DNA of 64,000 nt. It comes from Cruorifilaria tuberocauda. Lineage: Eukaryota > Nematoda > Chromadorea > Rhabditida > Onchocercidae. Shown here in pieces: positions 1-12,305 of this stretch (positions within the stretch are counted from its first letter, which is position 1; the number at the start of each line of letters is the position of its first letter). The DNA is taken from contig JABVXU010000043.1 of assembly GCA_013365365.1 (NCBI GenBank), positions 186,001 to 250,000 of the forward strand, given 5' to 3'. Under the pieces are notes generated by a model that did no database searches, was not told the DNA's origin, and saw nothing but the letters and a program-made list of their open reading frames with translations. A program made the translations under genes and the position numbers.

Positions 1-800
1 ACTTTCTTCACTGAAAATTTCTACTGTATCAACGAAGCAAAAAATAATATTAGTATTAGAATAGGCATATTCATTGGAAATCAATCAATTCCTCCTTTAC
101 CACTTTTCTATAATTATTTATTTTTTATCCAAATATTTTTACCCAAAATTTTTATCTAAATTTTTTATCCAAATTTTATCAAATAATTTTTTTAGGCAAA
201 ATATGCAAAACTTACTCCATCGGCTCATTTTTGGGCTTCCTTTGCTTCGCCATCATTTTTGATTGACGCAACAAAGTGAAACATTCCTCAATATGACGCT
301 TCATTTTTGCCCGATCTTTCCACACCTGTTCAAAAATCATGTAGTTATACATCTGGTCGGTTTATAGATCTTCGTGCTGCTATGTTGCAAAATTTAAGAA
401 TTGCTACTATGATATCCTCCAACTACAGCATTTGCATAAATCGTAGGTGATGAATAAGAGGTCATGATCTCTAGGAATTCACAATCCTGAATTAAAAGGT
501 CAAATCTCGTCAGTTTCAACCGATTGTAGAACGATTGAGATCCTTGTGAGAAAAAGTACCTTATTTTTTGATATTTTCAAGCTGATTAGAAAAAAGTGAA
601 AAAACTGCAAAGCTATTGTATTGCATGAGTTTATAGATACTAACCTTCTTCTCCTCACTTGTAAGACGTTCCCATAGCGGCGTTACGATACTGACCAAAT
701 AAGGAGAAATTATATCGTCCTGACAGTAATGCTTATGTCCTGTTATTTTGGTTCGTAGTTCCTGCGCAAACAAACAAAAACCATTAGTGGCACCTGGCAT
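1..800 (-). CDS. HMG-box-like protein, N-terminal part (runs off left edge)
   Basis: Partial gene, model complement(join(<1..10,216..325,645..800)). The start at 800 was chosen because the reading frame there opens directly into an HMG-box-like domain (MPGATNGFCLFAQELR), and a good splice or trans-splice acceptor lies 46 nt upstream (AG at 846-847). The motif NGFxLFAQELRxKI, then PLWERLTSEEKK, then VWKDRAKMKRH matches the order of an HMG box (helix 1, the W/LTxEEK turn, helix 3). Junction phases agree across all three exons. HMG boxes bind or bend DNA, or act in RNA pathways in the maelstrom family, which also carries its box at the extreme N-terminus. The spacing here (long helix 1-2 loop) is divergent, so maelstrom is only one possibility. 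The gene lies about 950 bp downstream of the RING gene on the same strand. Confidence 0.6.
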
Positions 801-1754
801 TATCACTTCTGTTTTGAACTTTCCTCTCAGTAATTGACGAATTTTCTGCAATTTATGAATCAAAGATTTGAAATGAACTTTACAATAAAATTATTTTGAA
901 AACAAAAGATTTGAAAGAGAAATCATTTTGCAAAATGAAGAGTACTGCGCAACTGGGTAAAATTTCGAAAATATGGCCTTAAAAAGTTAATTTTTGAGAG
1001 ACTATCACTTCCCTTAATTGTAAGTAATACTTATCTCTTATTCATTTTTCTTCTTTCATTATTTGCATCCTCAGAAATTTGTAGAATTTTGCAGTAAAAT
1101 GTGAAAATGATAGAGTGTGAACTGCGAAAATTCTTACTAACATTAAATATGCAACGACAGATAATGGAATAAGAGTGAGAATCTGAAGCAGCGACGCGCT
1201 AATTGATTACCATGCACAATGATAAGGTAATCAGGCTTCATTTTAATTTAAAATTTCATTTTACCCATGTTTTATGCAAATTCCTTTACGAAGGAAATCT
1301 TTCAATGGCTTATTTTTGAACTTGCAATTTTCTGATGCAACGAAGAATGCTTTCGTTTCTTTTTTTTGAATACACAGCTTTCTTTGCACTTTTCACTGCT
1401 GTTTTTAATTCAGCATTTCACTTCAGTTCTTCCATGAAATCTGAGTTTAACCGTTAACTATAAATTATAGCAGTAATGTCAGATATGCTGATATTATAGC
1501 AGCATATAAAACAAATTGACGATTTGAAATTCTTCTGGATTGAAGATTAGCGTGCTCTTCATTCACAGAAGAGAAACATTGAATATCTGGGCAGTCATGA
1601 TGTATTGATATTTCATATCAGTTACATATGTGATAAACGGCTTTGTTGCGCAAAAATAACAAAAATAACATGCATTCAAATGTTTTCTATTCCTTTGTAA
1701 TTTTTTTCACAGTGGAATATTTAAGCATCGTACAATGAAATATTTACGCATATA
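801..1754. other. Intergenic stretch between the HMG-box-like gene and the RING/B-box gene
   Basis: AT-rich DNA with no convincing coding segment. It holds the 3' UTR of the RING/B-box gene and the 5' region of the HMG-box-like gene, including a candidate acceptor (AG at 846-847) ahead of the latter's start. The spacing would allow either independent promoters or trans-splicing of a downstream cistron. Confidence 0.5.
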
Positions 1755-4700
1755 TCACTGATATCGCGAAGACTTATCGAAACAGACAGAAAAAAGTTTC
1801 CATAGTTGTCTCAGTGATTGTTGACTAACACATTTTCTCGATCCTGTGATAGTGGTAGCACGTAAGCGTTGAAGCTTTTGTACTTGACGACATTCCAGTA
1901 GATGCTCATCGATTAGCTAAAAATTCAGGAGTATGTCAGTTGGGTCAGTTGAAATATCTTCAAAGTTAATAAAATATAATAAAATGGATGAAGGCGCTAA
2001 TTCATAATCGGGGAGATATTGCTGAAAAATTAGTAAAAAGCTTCAATTTAATCATTGAATCACGGCGCGATTTCGCCAACTATTTGAAAAGTTGAGAATT
2101 AAAAGAATGAATTATGAAAGGAAATAGTAAATGATGAATAAAGTTACATTAAGTCTAATATTCATTGTGAGTCGTCCATCATCCTCAATTCCGTTTGATT
2201 TCTCGCAGGCATCATGAGCATTTGTTGCGGAAAGAGATGCTGCAACAGCTCTAGCACGAGCACGAGCAGCTTCAATCACGCAGATTGCAATCGTTGCTTC
2301 ATCACTTACGTCTGAATACAAAGAACAGAGAAAAGCTAAGTCATCCACCAAGTCTACTCGTTCACTTTCTTCGCTCTTCCAATGCTGCAATTTTCTTCAC
2401 TTTATTATTTGCCAAATATATAATTAAATATCAAAATATCTTCAGTTAGCGTCAAATACGCATGAACTATTAACTACTTATCAAAGATTAAATTCCTTTC
2501 TGTTTCTGTGTAGGACTTTTCTTTCCTTACTAACTGCAACTATTACATTATGACCTGAACAATAGCTTATAGAAATCCAAGTCAAAAAATGTCTATGAGT
2601 CATATAAAACGCTTTCTACCTTGAATTGATAATAAGGTTGGAAGAGTTTTTCAGTTGAATTCCTTAATTTCGATGAAAAAGTAATAATGAAACCAAGTCA
2701 CAGGAAATTCTCTTCCTCTATCTATCACTAATGGGCTTGAGCATTTACTTAAACGATGTATTTGCTTACCTGAGCAGCACATCTCATCAGATCACTATAC
2801 ACCATCTGTATCAGTTTCCAAATGTCCCATCGTGTTACTACAGCTATCTCTTGACCATCTTCATCAGATGGAAATTGTGTCACCAGAAGATTTAACTGAC
2901 AAAATATGTGTAAATATGCGTCGATGTAAAGAAGTATTGATTGCCTACTGGTGGTCCTGTAAGAATCAATAATCAAAGAAGGATTTTTCAATTAACTTTT
3001 ACCTTTTTTGAATTTTATGTTGTACAAAGAAAACTTACTCAGTTATTGATTGTAATGAATAAAAATTTATAACTCTAAATTTATAACTTTGTAACTCGAT
3101 AGAACAACTCTATCGATACCGATAGTTCAGAAATAATCGAGATATAAATAAATCAAATACTGTACTCATCGATGGATTGGCGCAGTTGTTTCGCGCAATA
3201 TAACAGAGCTGCCCGTCTTACGGCTTTTTTTGAGTTTTTTCTGCTCATTACTTTCACAGCTTCTTCCACTAATCCTATCCTGCTTCCGCTTCCGTTACGT
3301 GATCTACAAACTGTCAGCACTGCTGCGATTGCTTCTGCTGCTGATCGCTCGTCGGAAGCACTATTGCAGAGATTGATGCGTGTTTGACGGCTCAGGGAAA
3401 ACGACGACGAGTGGGAGACTAAAATTTGACAGTACTCATTACTTTCGTGCGTTTACCTATAAGAATCGATACTTCTCAAATGCGCAAATATCCTCTTTCC
3501 ACTTGGTTCCATGAATGCAAAAATGCACTCTTTATAACAAATTGAAAGTTAGCCAGTTTTTGTGTCGTTTTATAGATTATTCCATTATCAATATTTTATT
3601 GCTAAAGAAAAGTTGCAGGGTATCGCTAATAATTTTAGAGTTCTTAAGCCAACAAAATGACTCAATGTATAAGGAAATTCAAAAAAACAGTTATTAACTT
3701 AGCTTCTGCCATAAACGTAAACTCAAATATCTGTTCCAAGCAATCTGCCGCAAACCACTGATTCTTTCTTTTTTGAAATTAAAACGGATAAATTTTTTTA
3801 CTATTATCATTATAGGACTAAGGATTTCATCAATTTTAAGACTAATTAAGCATCGGATATTTCTATTTAGTATAAAAATGAAAAATATTGTCATATAAAA
3901 TAAACTCACTTGAAGCTCTTACTTTACTTTGATTACGGCATTTTTTAATTGATGACTGATTACATTTCTAAAAATTACATCAATGTCAAATTTTTTTCCG
4001 AAGATTGGTCACATTTTTCCAAGTTGATTATTGGAGATTGAAATCGCAATGATTGTGAGCATAAGAGATATGATTCTAATTTACAATAATCACTGTTAAA
4101 TCAACTTTTACTTCTTTTGTCTCAACAAATATTAAAAAACAAGCCTCAACAAAGTGTAATAATTTATGCAATCTGGCTCTGTTGTGATATTGATGCTGCC
4201 TCATTTTTTGCAAAGCTGCAGGCGGTAAAGGAGTTGTGCCACCGTTCTCCAAAATTGATAGGGCAAATCTCATATCAGCTTCACATTCGTCCCGAAGGCT
4301 CTGTAAATACTTCTGATTAAATATATTATGCAGAGATGAAAATTTTGGAATAAGAAATTGTTACAATTAAAATTCAAACACAAATGATTCTGACAGCCTA
4401 CTTATTGAGCGATTACTCACGTCAACTGGGAAAATATTTAATAATAGTTTCTTTCCTCTTTAAAAATTTTCAAATTCAAATTAAATGCAATGGTAAATAA
4501 TGCATGAATAGCAAATGAGAAGTTCAATATGAAAAATTATCTAAAAATATACTTGTTTCGCCTTTCGCAGTGCAATAAAATCTGTTGCAGACATCACAGA
4601 ATCTTCACTGAGCACTTTTAAACTGGTTTCTAACCGCTTACATGTTTCCTAAAATCAAAAGCCTCTTTATATCTACTATATAAAATTTTCGACGAATAAC

Positions 4701-6474
4701 ATATTATGATTGTAGGCTTTTTTATAATTTTAGCCTATTGAAATTATTAAAATCAATTTTAAGAAAATCGAAACCTGAATGCTTTGTTGTAAATTATATA
4801 AATCTTTAATTAATCTTCGATGCTCGTTTTCGAGCTCATTCAAAGTTATCAATTTGTGGCCGTTGTGTCGATTTACGCAACATTCCAAACATATTACACG
4901 CTGTAAACACTTCACCATAAGTAATGTGCAGTAAAATTACACTGCTTTTGAAAATAAACTTCTTGAGATGCAGATATCTCAGCAGATATTTAGAAAAGAA
5001 GGATATGTGATAAGGATAGATAAGATAAGATATTTAACATTTTGGAGGTGCCTCATCCATGCAAGGAGACAGTCACACCACAACTCATAATCAGAAACAG
5101 AAAAGAATGTAATTAATTTCTGAAATCAGTGATAATTTACCAAGCAATCATCATCATCTTTTTTGCTGTTAAAACAGCCTATGCAAAATCGACTTTGTTT
5201 CCAGCATTTCTTCTTATTCATTCTCCGAGAACAATCAGTACATTGCATTAGATGGCATCTATTAGAATTAGATGAGGGTCTTGAATTTCGGTACCAAGAA
5301 TGTAGTCTAATAACTGATCTGCTTCCTGTGATACAATTATTGTCTGGGACATGGATAACTGTTATATTGGCATCATTTATGGTTCCCATTTGTTGCAATT
5401 GCATTGCCTCCAATAGTTCTGAATTATGATCAATTTAAAACTATTCTTGAGGAATATCTTAGTAAGATTGGGGTTAAAAATACAAGTCGTATTAACTTGT
5501 TAAATAAGAGGAACTAATATTGGAAACATGAAAGGTGCTTAATAAAAGGGAATGAAGTTGTATGTGTTTACTGATATTGCGATATGAGGACTTTGATTCA
5601 GATAACTTAATAACACATGGATAGAGACCAAGTAATAAATAAAATTTTAATAGATAACTTACCGCATAAACTATAATTGGTGGTAGCAGCAAGAGCTGTT
5701 GAGGAACTGAATTTTGTACGGCACGTAGGGCAACTGATCGAATCCAATAAATAATACTAAAATTTCATATTGTCTTTTCTAGTAATTAATATTACAGTTA
5801 TATAATTGTCACCATAATCTCTTTATATCAAAGAATTTGAGATAATATACAAAAAATAACCTGCTGATGACAACAAAGTGATAAAATGCACTGCTCACAA
5901 AAGTTGTGCTCGCAAGGTAACAACTTCGGCAATCGTTTTTCGATGTGAAATGGTTTAAAACAAATTTCACAATGAGTGGAATTATATTCAGCATTTTTAG
6001 CAGAGAATTCATCCTTGTTGACATTGATAATACTAGTAGTTTTGATCATTCTTCTACTATCCAAATTGTTCTTATTTATATGATCTTGAAGTTGATGGCT
6101 TGAATTTTACATTTTTGGATTAATAATTTCAACAGAAAGATAAAAATGTTAAGATGACTTGTTAAAGATTATTTCAAAGCAATAAATGACAACTTTAGAA
6201 TTATAAATATCTTTTGTTCCGATACTAACACTCTGAACTAAAACACAGAAGAGAGGAAGAAAATAGAGCAAGTGAGGTAAAAATTAATTTTCAGGTTAAA
6301 TCGATGATGGAAATAATTAGAAATTATTGAAAAATAATTCTTGAGGCTTTTCTTTTGTTAAATAGGTTTAGAATTGTGATCGTGCTACCTCAAATTTGCA
6401 CAACCACCACTCAGGCGTTCTTGTCCATGTGACGTGGATAAGATGGTACAATCAACTGCGATAATGGCATTCAT
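1755..6474 (-). CDS. RING finger / B-box-like protein, 670 aa, C-terminus unrecognised
   Basis: Twelve-exon model, all phases consistent: complement(join(1755..1916,2148..2384,2770..2956,3166..3418,3910..3955,4112..4312,4553..4648,4775..4909,5141..5418,5663..5756,5861..6098,6389..6474)). Residues 72-120 form a canonical C3HC4 RING (C72, C75, C91, H93, C96, C99, C117, C120), split by an intron after residue 108. Residues about 194-250 are Cys/His-rich and end in ICLECC..RHNGHKLITL, the hallmark end of a B-box 2. A helical, charged stretch follows (about 255-330). This is the TRIM-like RING-B-box-coil order, so E3 ubiquitin ligase activity is inferred. The last about 280 residues are alpha-helical in character, and no NHL, SPRY, FN3 or FHA domain is visible. 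The first exon (ATG at 6474, 86 nt) rests on phase agreement and a good donor; a start at 6049 is the alternative. Not assigned to a named gene. Confidence 0.8.
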
Positions 6475-7139
6475 TCATCCCAATATTCATTAATTTAGTA
6501 GTAAAAATATTACATATGTAAACGGTCACGTCAATAATCTTTCAGTAAATACTTGAATTGAGTAGTTTTCATTTAAATAATAACTCATATAATTCATTTC
6601 ATTTTCAGATATTATGTTTTGTCTCTTTATTGGCAATTGAAAAATATCTTTGAAAATACCTTAAATTCAGATTAAAGTTTGAAGCTTTCTCGAATTGTCC
6701 ATTGTTGATAATTAACTTAATAGCATATGAAAAAATTTTAAGTCGGACTGGTTTCGTTCTTTTACTGATTATTTTCAATTACTACTGAATCATGAAGATC
6801 ATGAATGGAAAGCAAGAATAATTATATTGATTATGTCAAACATTTAGAATCCTTCTAGTATTGTCTTTTGGACATTTTAACTTTAACTCCTGCTAAAGTT
6901 ATTTGAGTTTTTTGGTGAGAGAATTAAATAATTTCTTTTTGTGAAATGGGATAAGAGGGAAAGGTAAGAAAAAAGATTTCTTCAACGGAAGAGTGAAAGG
7001 ACAGTTTGAAGAGAAAACTAAATACAAAACGCGCAGTCCACGAATCCACGAAACAATCCACGAACAAACGGCTTTTGTTATTGCTGAAAGAAGAAAGAAG
7101 AAGAATAAACGATTTTATGATGCGGAACAACTGATAAAC

Positions 7140-7165
7140 TCTGCAGGTAGGTTCCCACCTGCAGA
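7140..7165. repeat. Perfect 9-bp inverted repeat (hairpin) with 8-nt loop
   Basis: TCTGCAGGT and ACCTGCAGA flank an 8-nt spacer. The right arm ends in CTGCAG|A immediately before an ATG at 7166, so the arm could double as a splice or trans-splice acceptor. The left arm contains CAG|GTAGGT, a plausible donor. This may be chance, or a structured site near a transcript start. Confidence 0.4.
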
Positions 7166-7226
7166 ATGTCCTTCTCTAGAGGAAGAGGTTATGCCAATGG
7201 GATGAAACAGACGTTCAACCTGTGTG
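7166..7226 (+). other. Exon-like segment with start codon, gene unresolved
   Basis: An ATG directly after CACCTGCAG|A opens a 20-codon frame (MSFSRGRGYANGMKQTFNL and one more residue) that ends at a consensus-like donor, G|GTGAGTGC. Strong acceptor, start and donor in 70 bp suggest a first exon of an undescribed plus-strand gene. The only phase-compatible open downstream exon noticed is at 11239-11443, antisense to the candidate neuropeptide exon, so the pairing is doubtful. No family was recognised. Confidence 0.2.
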
Positions 7227-10200
7227 GTGAGTGCAAAAAAACCATTAAATGATCACCTTTCCATGTTGGAAAAAGTATCGAAAAGGAGTGGTTGAAAGAG
7301 TGAATATATCTTTATGAATAAATCAAATCAATTAAGCAAAGCTGTGCAAATATGAAATTATATATAAATCGAAATGATTAATAATGAAACAAATTGATAA
7401 GAAAGATCGAAGAATCCGTATATTTCATTGAATGCCACATTAGTGTAATATCCGAAATCTTATCCAAGTTTTTCCGATATATTTTTTCGCTTTTGATGCT
7501 GTTTAACCAGTACTCTAAATTAATGGTACTTGCTGAAATAATCTACTCTTCTAACTTATCAAATTAGAATGACAATGATAATGATAATGTTGTTTGTGAA
7601 TGAAAAACTCTGTGAAATTTACTGATAACCATTAACATTGAAAAATATACTGACTATAACGTAGAAAATTTTGTTCTGAAAATTAGTAATAATCCGTAAG
7701 AGAGTATTTCATCGAATTAAAAGAGAATTTACGATGTGAATAATTAGCTTAATGCTTTATGTCGGATGGATTAAAATGAAATGAAATGGCATTGAAAAAG
7801 AAGTCGGAAATAATGAAAGGAATGTAAAGTGCTTTAACAAATGAGTCTAATATCGGGATAAAGCTAATTAAATAATGAATATAACGATCGTTAATCGTCG
7901 CTTTTCTCAGAGGATAACCGTATGAACTGTGAAACAGTTCCCAGAAGTTCTTAGAACCGTGAATGTTTTATAAAAATAGTCTTTTGCTTCAAGGTTATTG
8001 TCTTCCTTTACTTTCTCTTCCATTTTAAAAGAGAAAAATTATTTTGTATGTAATGCTTTAATAGACGCTCCAGCAAATTTTCATCAAAGTCGGGAAAGTT
8101 TTTTGAAATTTGAATAAATTAATGGTTTTCGATGACTTTATCAATTAATGCTCAATAAATTTTATGGCTGAGAATGTTTTCATTAGTCGGTAAATGCTCC
8201 CTCTAATACCTTATTACGGCTGTTACCTATGTTATTAACAAAACTGATCAGCAAATCGAACTGTCAGAAAAAGAGATGAAGGTATAGAGGTGATAAGCTG
8301 CGCTTATCACAACTCGTTCTACGCTATTCAACATAGATATCACGCAAAATGCCTATAACTAACCTCCATGCAATGAAACCTCTGCAAAGATATTTGATAT
8401 GAAAAAGAAAAAGGTAAAGCTATTGTTGAACATTAAATCATTAGCTGAAGTGTGCAAAGAACACTGCCGTGTGGATTTCTGTAATGAAAAACTTTTAAAA
8501 AACTGTCTTTAGTAAATTTTTCGTGTTCAAAAGCACATGCTTACGAAACGGTGAAATTTTTGGGCAAATTTTTAAGATCTATAATTATATATGTTTGATA
8601 TTTACCATTTTTAAAAAAGAAAAATTTAATTAATGAACAAGTCGAATCGATAAAAGAGATTAAAAAAACAGACTTTCTGTACAACATATAAATGAACTTG
8701 AATTATTCAAATTTGAATTGAGTGAATCAGAATAAATAGAAGTCGGATCTCTTGATCCACCGTATTTTACAAGGTTACAGTTAGTTTAGCAATATTGTTT
8801 ATAGGTCTATTTCAGTTTAAAATATTTATATTTGCAAATAAATATTTCAATTTAGAATATTCATGTACACGGCTTCATTAGACAAAAATGTAGCAATAGG
8901 CAGATCTTCGAATGAAAAAGTCATAAGTATAGGCTGCAAAACTACTAATTAATTTTCTTAATAGTTTGGTTTATGATCGATTAACAGAAGAACAAGGATA
9001 ACCATCAATATTTTAAAATCACATTTCAGGAGTATGATCAATCGTTTATTTTACTATTCTTCAATAAAAAATCTATTATTGAAGAACTTTTTAATAATAA
9101 AAGATGTGGCAAAAAAATTGCATCCGTTTTTATTAAAATTCGAACCATTTACTTCCCATGAAACAATCATTCGATTTTCCGCTCTAGAATCAAACACAGA
9201 ATGAATTTCCTATTGCTTCCTCAAGGTCAGAAAAAATATTTCAAACATTTTGGAATCGAAAAAATTAAAAATTATTCGATGAAGGAAGAAAACGAAAAGA
9301 AAATAATCGTTTATTGATAATATGGATAATAACACAAGATCTTCAGACAAATACTAACGCAAATTTATTAGTAGCCATCTCTATTGTTTTGTGTAGGCAT
9401 AAGCAAGATATAAGCAAAGTGTAGAATAGACGATAGATCAAAATTTGGTCGATTAAAATCTGATAAAAACATCGTACTACCTGTTCCAACTGATGATATC
9501 AATTTTCCAATAAAATGATCCGAAAATTACTATATTGTGTTCCAGAGTTTCCCCTATTACGAAAGAGTAAAAACTCTATGTGATTATCTCATTATTGATT
9601 TCGAAATACCACAAAATTTATTACCATTTGTTATTTTCAATCTAAATGGTACTTGTATGGAAAAAGTGTCGCTTTTTCATTCTAGTAAAATGCCCATCAA
9701 AAAATCATTCATAATTTAATTTCTTGTTGAATTATAAATAAATTGAGTTATAAATAATGGACGAACACAATTTAGGTTGAAACTCATTATTGCTAACCAC
9801 AATGCGTAGATAGCTTTGCGAATGAATAGGTTGAAAAAGAGAATAAATTAGTTTCGAAATGTGACCATTAATTTATCGGCATTTGAAAACGGGGTAGGTT
9901 GAGTTGAAAATAGACAATGGGTGAATTGGGTTCAAGTGTGACAATCCACTGGAGCAGCTATGGACAGTTGTCCCAGTGAAACTTATCAATCATATTGAAA
10001 TTTAAAAGGAGTGAATTAATGGCACCGTTTTTGTATTTTGTGTTCACAAAAAAAAATGATCTAACTGCAATTTAGCTATTATATAGATGATTGATTGCCC
10101 GTTGCATTTCAATTTTAACGTTACTGAAACGGTCCTAACTCTAATACGCAGAAATGGAAAAGTAATATTATATACTTTCAACTAAAATGGATTGTTTACT

Positions 10201-11290
10201 CTGTCTTCTAAATATCACTTTCTCTTCAAGCAATTCGTTAAGATCAAGTTCATTGCATTTTATCAGTACTATTATCAAAAAATATTTTTTGATAAATCAG
10301 TGAATCATATGATGACTGATTTGCTATAAGATTGAGCATCAATTCAAGTAATGAAACTTTTCATATTTTATGTTTTGTATTTTCGGCACGAACAAGCAGG
10401 TTTGCAAGCAGCGTTAATCACTTATGATTTATGATAGCTATCGATCCAATTAACCACTGTCTAGTTGTCATTTTAACTATGATGCTTCTACTACAATGAA
10501 ATTCATTATCTGAACGAAATTATCCGATCAATAAATTGGAAATTGTTCTCATGGACTGTTAACTGATGAAATTTTCAATTTCTTTCAAGATCTTAAAATC
10601 TTTTTTGCGGAAAGAGCTTAACAGGAAACATGTTATTGATATATCCATGCAATTTTTTCCCTATACGGCATAATCATTAATAAACTGGAAGTAGTTACTG
10701 AAGAATCAGAGAATAGAACTCTTTATTAGGATCATATATGGTATTGAAACCGTTTTAATGACCGCTAATTATGATGCCATTTTATAGAACGGTATTTGAA
10801 GAGCTGTGATGTTTTTTAACAAAATGTTAAACAAACTAAAAAGTAATTCTAACTTTTTAGATGTCAAATTGCTTCACATGCTCATTAAGATATCCGAAAA
10901 TATAGTGGAATATTATCGGCGGAAAACAGAAAGGCCGGAAATTTAATGTTCCTGTAGTGCTCTTTACTGTCAGAAACTTATATTTTCATCCTATTTGAAT
11001 TATTGTCAGTTGAATTTAAATCGATATTTGATAAATATAAATATAATGCAAAAGAATTCGAGCTTTCGAATATCAAATAAAATCAATGACTGATTAATAA
11101 AAGTGGTCAGTATTGGTATGAACATGGTTAGTGGATTTCTGAATAATATTCAGAAAGAAAATGTTCGATAGGAATCGTAGAGCAATGACCGATTTAAGCA
11201 TTTAAAATTCAACATTTTTAATACAATCAGATTTAATGTGTTTCAGTCACATATGACGTAGGCATAGAGAAGCAAGAAATTGGGACCAAA

Positions 11291-12294
11291 CTATCCAAAT
11301 CGAAACATTGGCAAATCACCAACATGACGGATCTGATAACGTGCTTCATCACCACCGCTTGTGTTCCGTGTCAGTCGTCGGAACGGCAAATATTGTATTT
11401 GATCGCTATGAATATCTTCGAATGGATCGCGCCAACTTTCTAAAAATTCTTCTATTGCTTATTTACCTTGAACTTAATTAGAATCAACTCAATTTTTTTC
11501 CTGGATATTTTATAATAAATTTGGTTCAGACCGCTATTTACGATCACGGTAACCTTACGATTATTCAATAACTTTTACGGATCATTTGATAGCTCAGTTC
11601 GTATAACAATTTTTAAAAAGAATTTTTTGAATTTAACTTGGTTTAGAAAAATATTTTTTATAAAATGAATTTTTTCAATTGCTTACCGTACTCATTTTTG
11701 GATTCCGCTGGTATATAAGTTAACAAAAATTCTTTTGCTGAAAAAACGATCATTAATTCAATAGAATAATATAAAAATTTACTTGAATAATAAATGAAAA
11801 TTTTCTTAATTTTCCTTCTTATTTCAGAGTATTCACAATTACTTTAAAAGCGATACGAACAAAGATTAGGAAAATAATGGAATCAATGTTTTTTTTTAAA
11901 GTCGAAAGAAACTGTCAGAATTAACGAAAGTTAAGTTCAATGATTATTAGCAATTCAACCAGTCTCCTTGATTATAAGTATTTTACAAATGTTCATAAGA
12001 AATTGATGATAATTTACAAGAAGTAAAAGGAATTATTTTGCCTATTAGATTCTTAAAAAAGATAATATTTAAAAAGATGAAGTTTTTACCGGAATAAATT
12101 GATGTTTAGTGAAATAACTTTCGAAATGTTTTAAGTTTATTCGATCTTGACTTCGTTCTAAAAAGATAAAGCTTACGATGAACTGCCAATTTCCTGGAAT
12201 AGAAGACTGGAATAGCAATCGCAGACTGTAGAAAGATTAGTAAAGCGAAGCATATTGTAAAGTGGTACGGTACGCATATTGTTTCTCTTGGCAT
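11291..12294 (-). CDS. Candidate secreted RFamide neuropeptide precursor, 88 aa
   Basis: Two-exon model complement(join(11291..11439,12177..12294)). Exon 1 starts at 12294, nine bases after a strong acceptor (ACTTATTTCAG), a typical trans-spliced start. It encodes a textbook signal peptide: a basic N-region, the hydrophobic core FTICFALLIFLQS, and a likely cut after AIA (residue 27). Its donor C|GTAAGC is in phase with the exon 2 acceptor TTTTTAG. Exon 2 is open for 48 codons with coding-like (RNY) codon bias. It contains a dibasic RR site after YLPF and ends LPMFRFG-stop: a C-terminal FRFG gives an amidated RFamide after Gly conversion. This matches the layout of single-copy FLP-type precursors (known biology), but the peptide matches no FLP I recognise. 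An opposite-strand frame of 65 codons overlaps exon 2, so strand choice is a judgement. Confidence 0.5.
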
Positions 12295-12303
12295 ATTGAT
12301 AAC

Positions 12304-12305
12304 CT
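12304..12305 (-). promoter_or_regulatory. Candidate trans-splice acceptor of the neuropeptide gene
   Basis: The AG of ACTTATTTCAG lies nine bases upstream of the ATG at 12294. There is no open frame upstream of it, so it fits a spliced-leader addition site better than an internal exon boundary. Confidence 0.4.

Larger units (their letters stand above)
6475..11290. other. Gene-poor AT-rich region
   Basis: About 4.8 kb upstream of the RING/B-box gene. No gene could be built. It holds a short plus-strand exon-like segment (7166-7226) next to a perfect 9-bp inverted repeat at 7140-7165, a small direct-repeat patch near 7038-7066 (three copies of a CCACGAA unit), and otherwise random-looking AT-rich DNA. 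Long low-complexity runs and transposon ends were not seen. Confidence 0.4.

Noticed and set aside
2112..2390. Free-standing small protein starting MQHWKSEE
   Set aside because: The segment has an acceptor (TTGCAG) and is in phase with neighbouring exons of the RING/B-box gene, so it is an internal exon.
5163..5429. Plus-strand open frame of 88 codons
   Set aside because: Antisense of the Cys-rich exon 5141-5418 of the RING/B-box gene.
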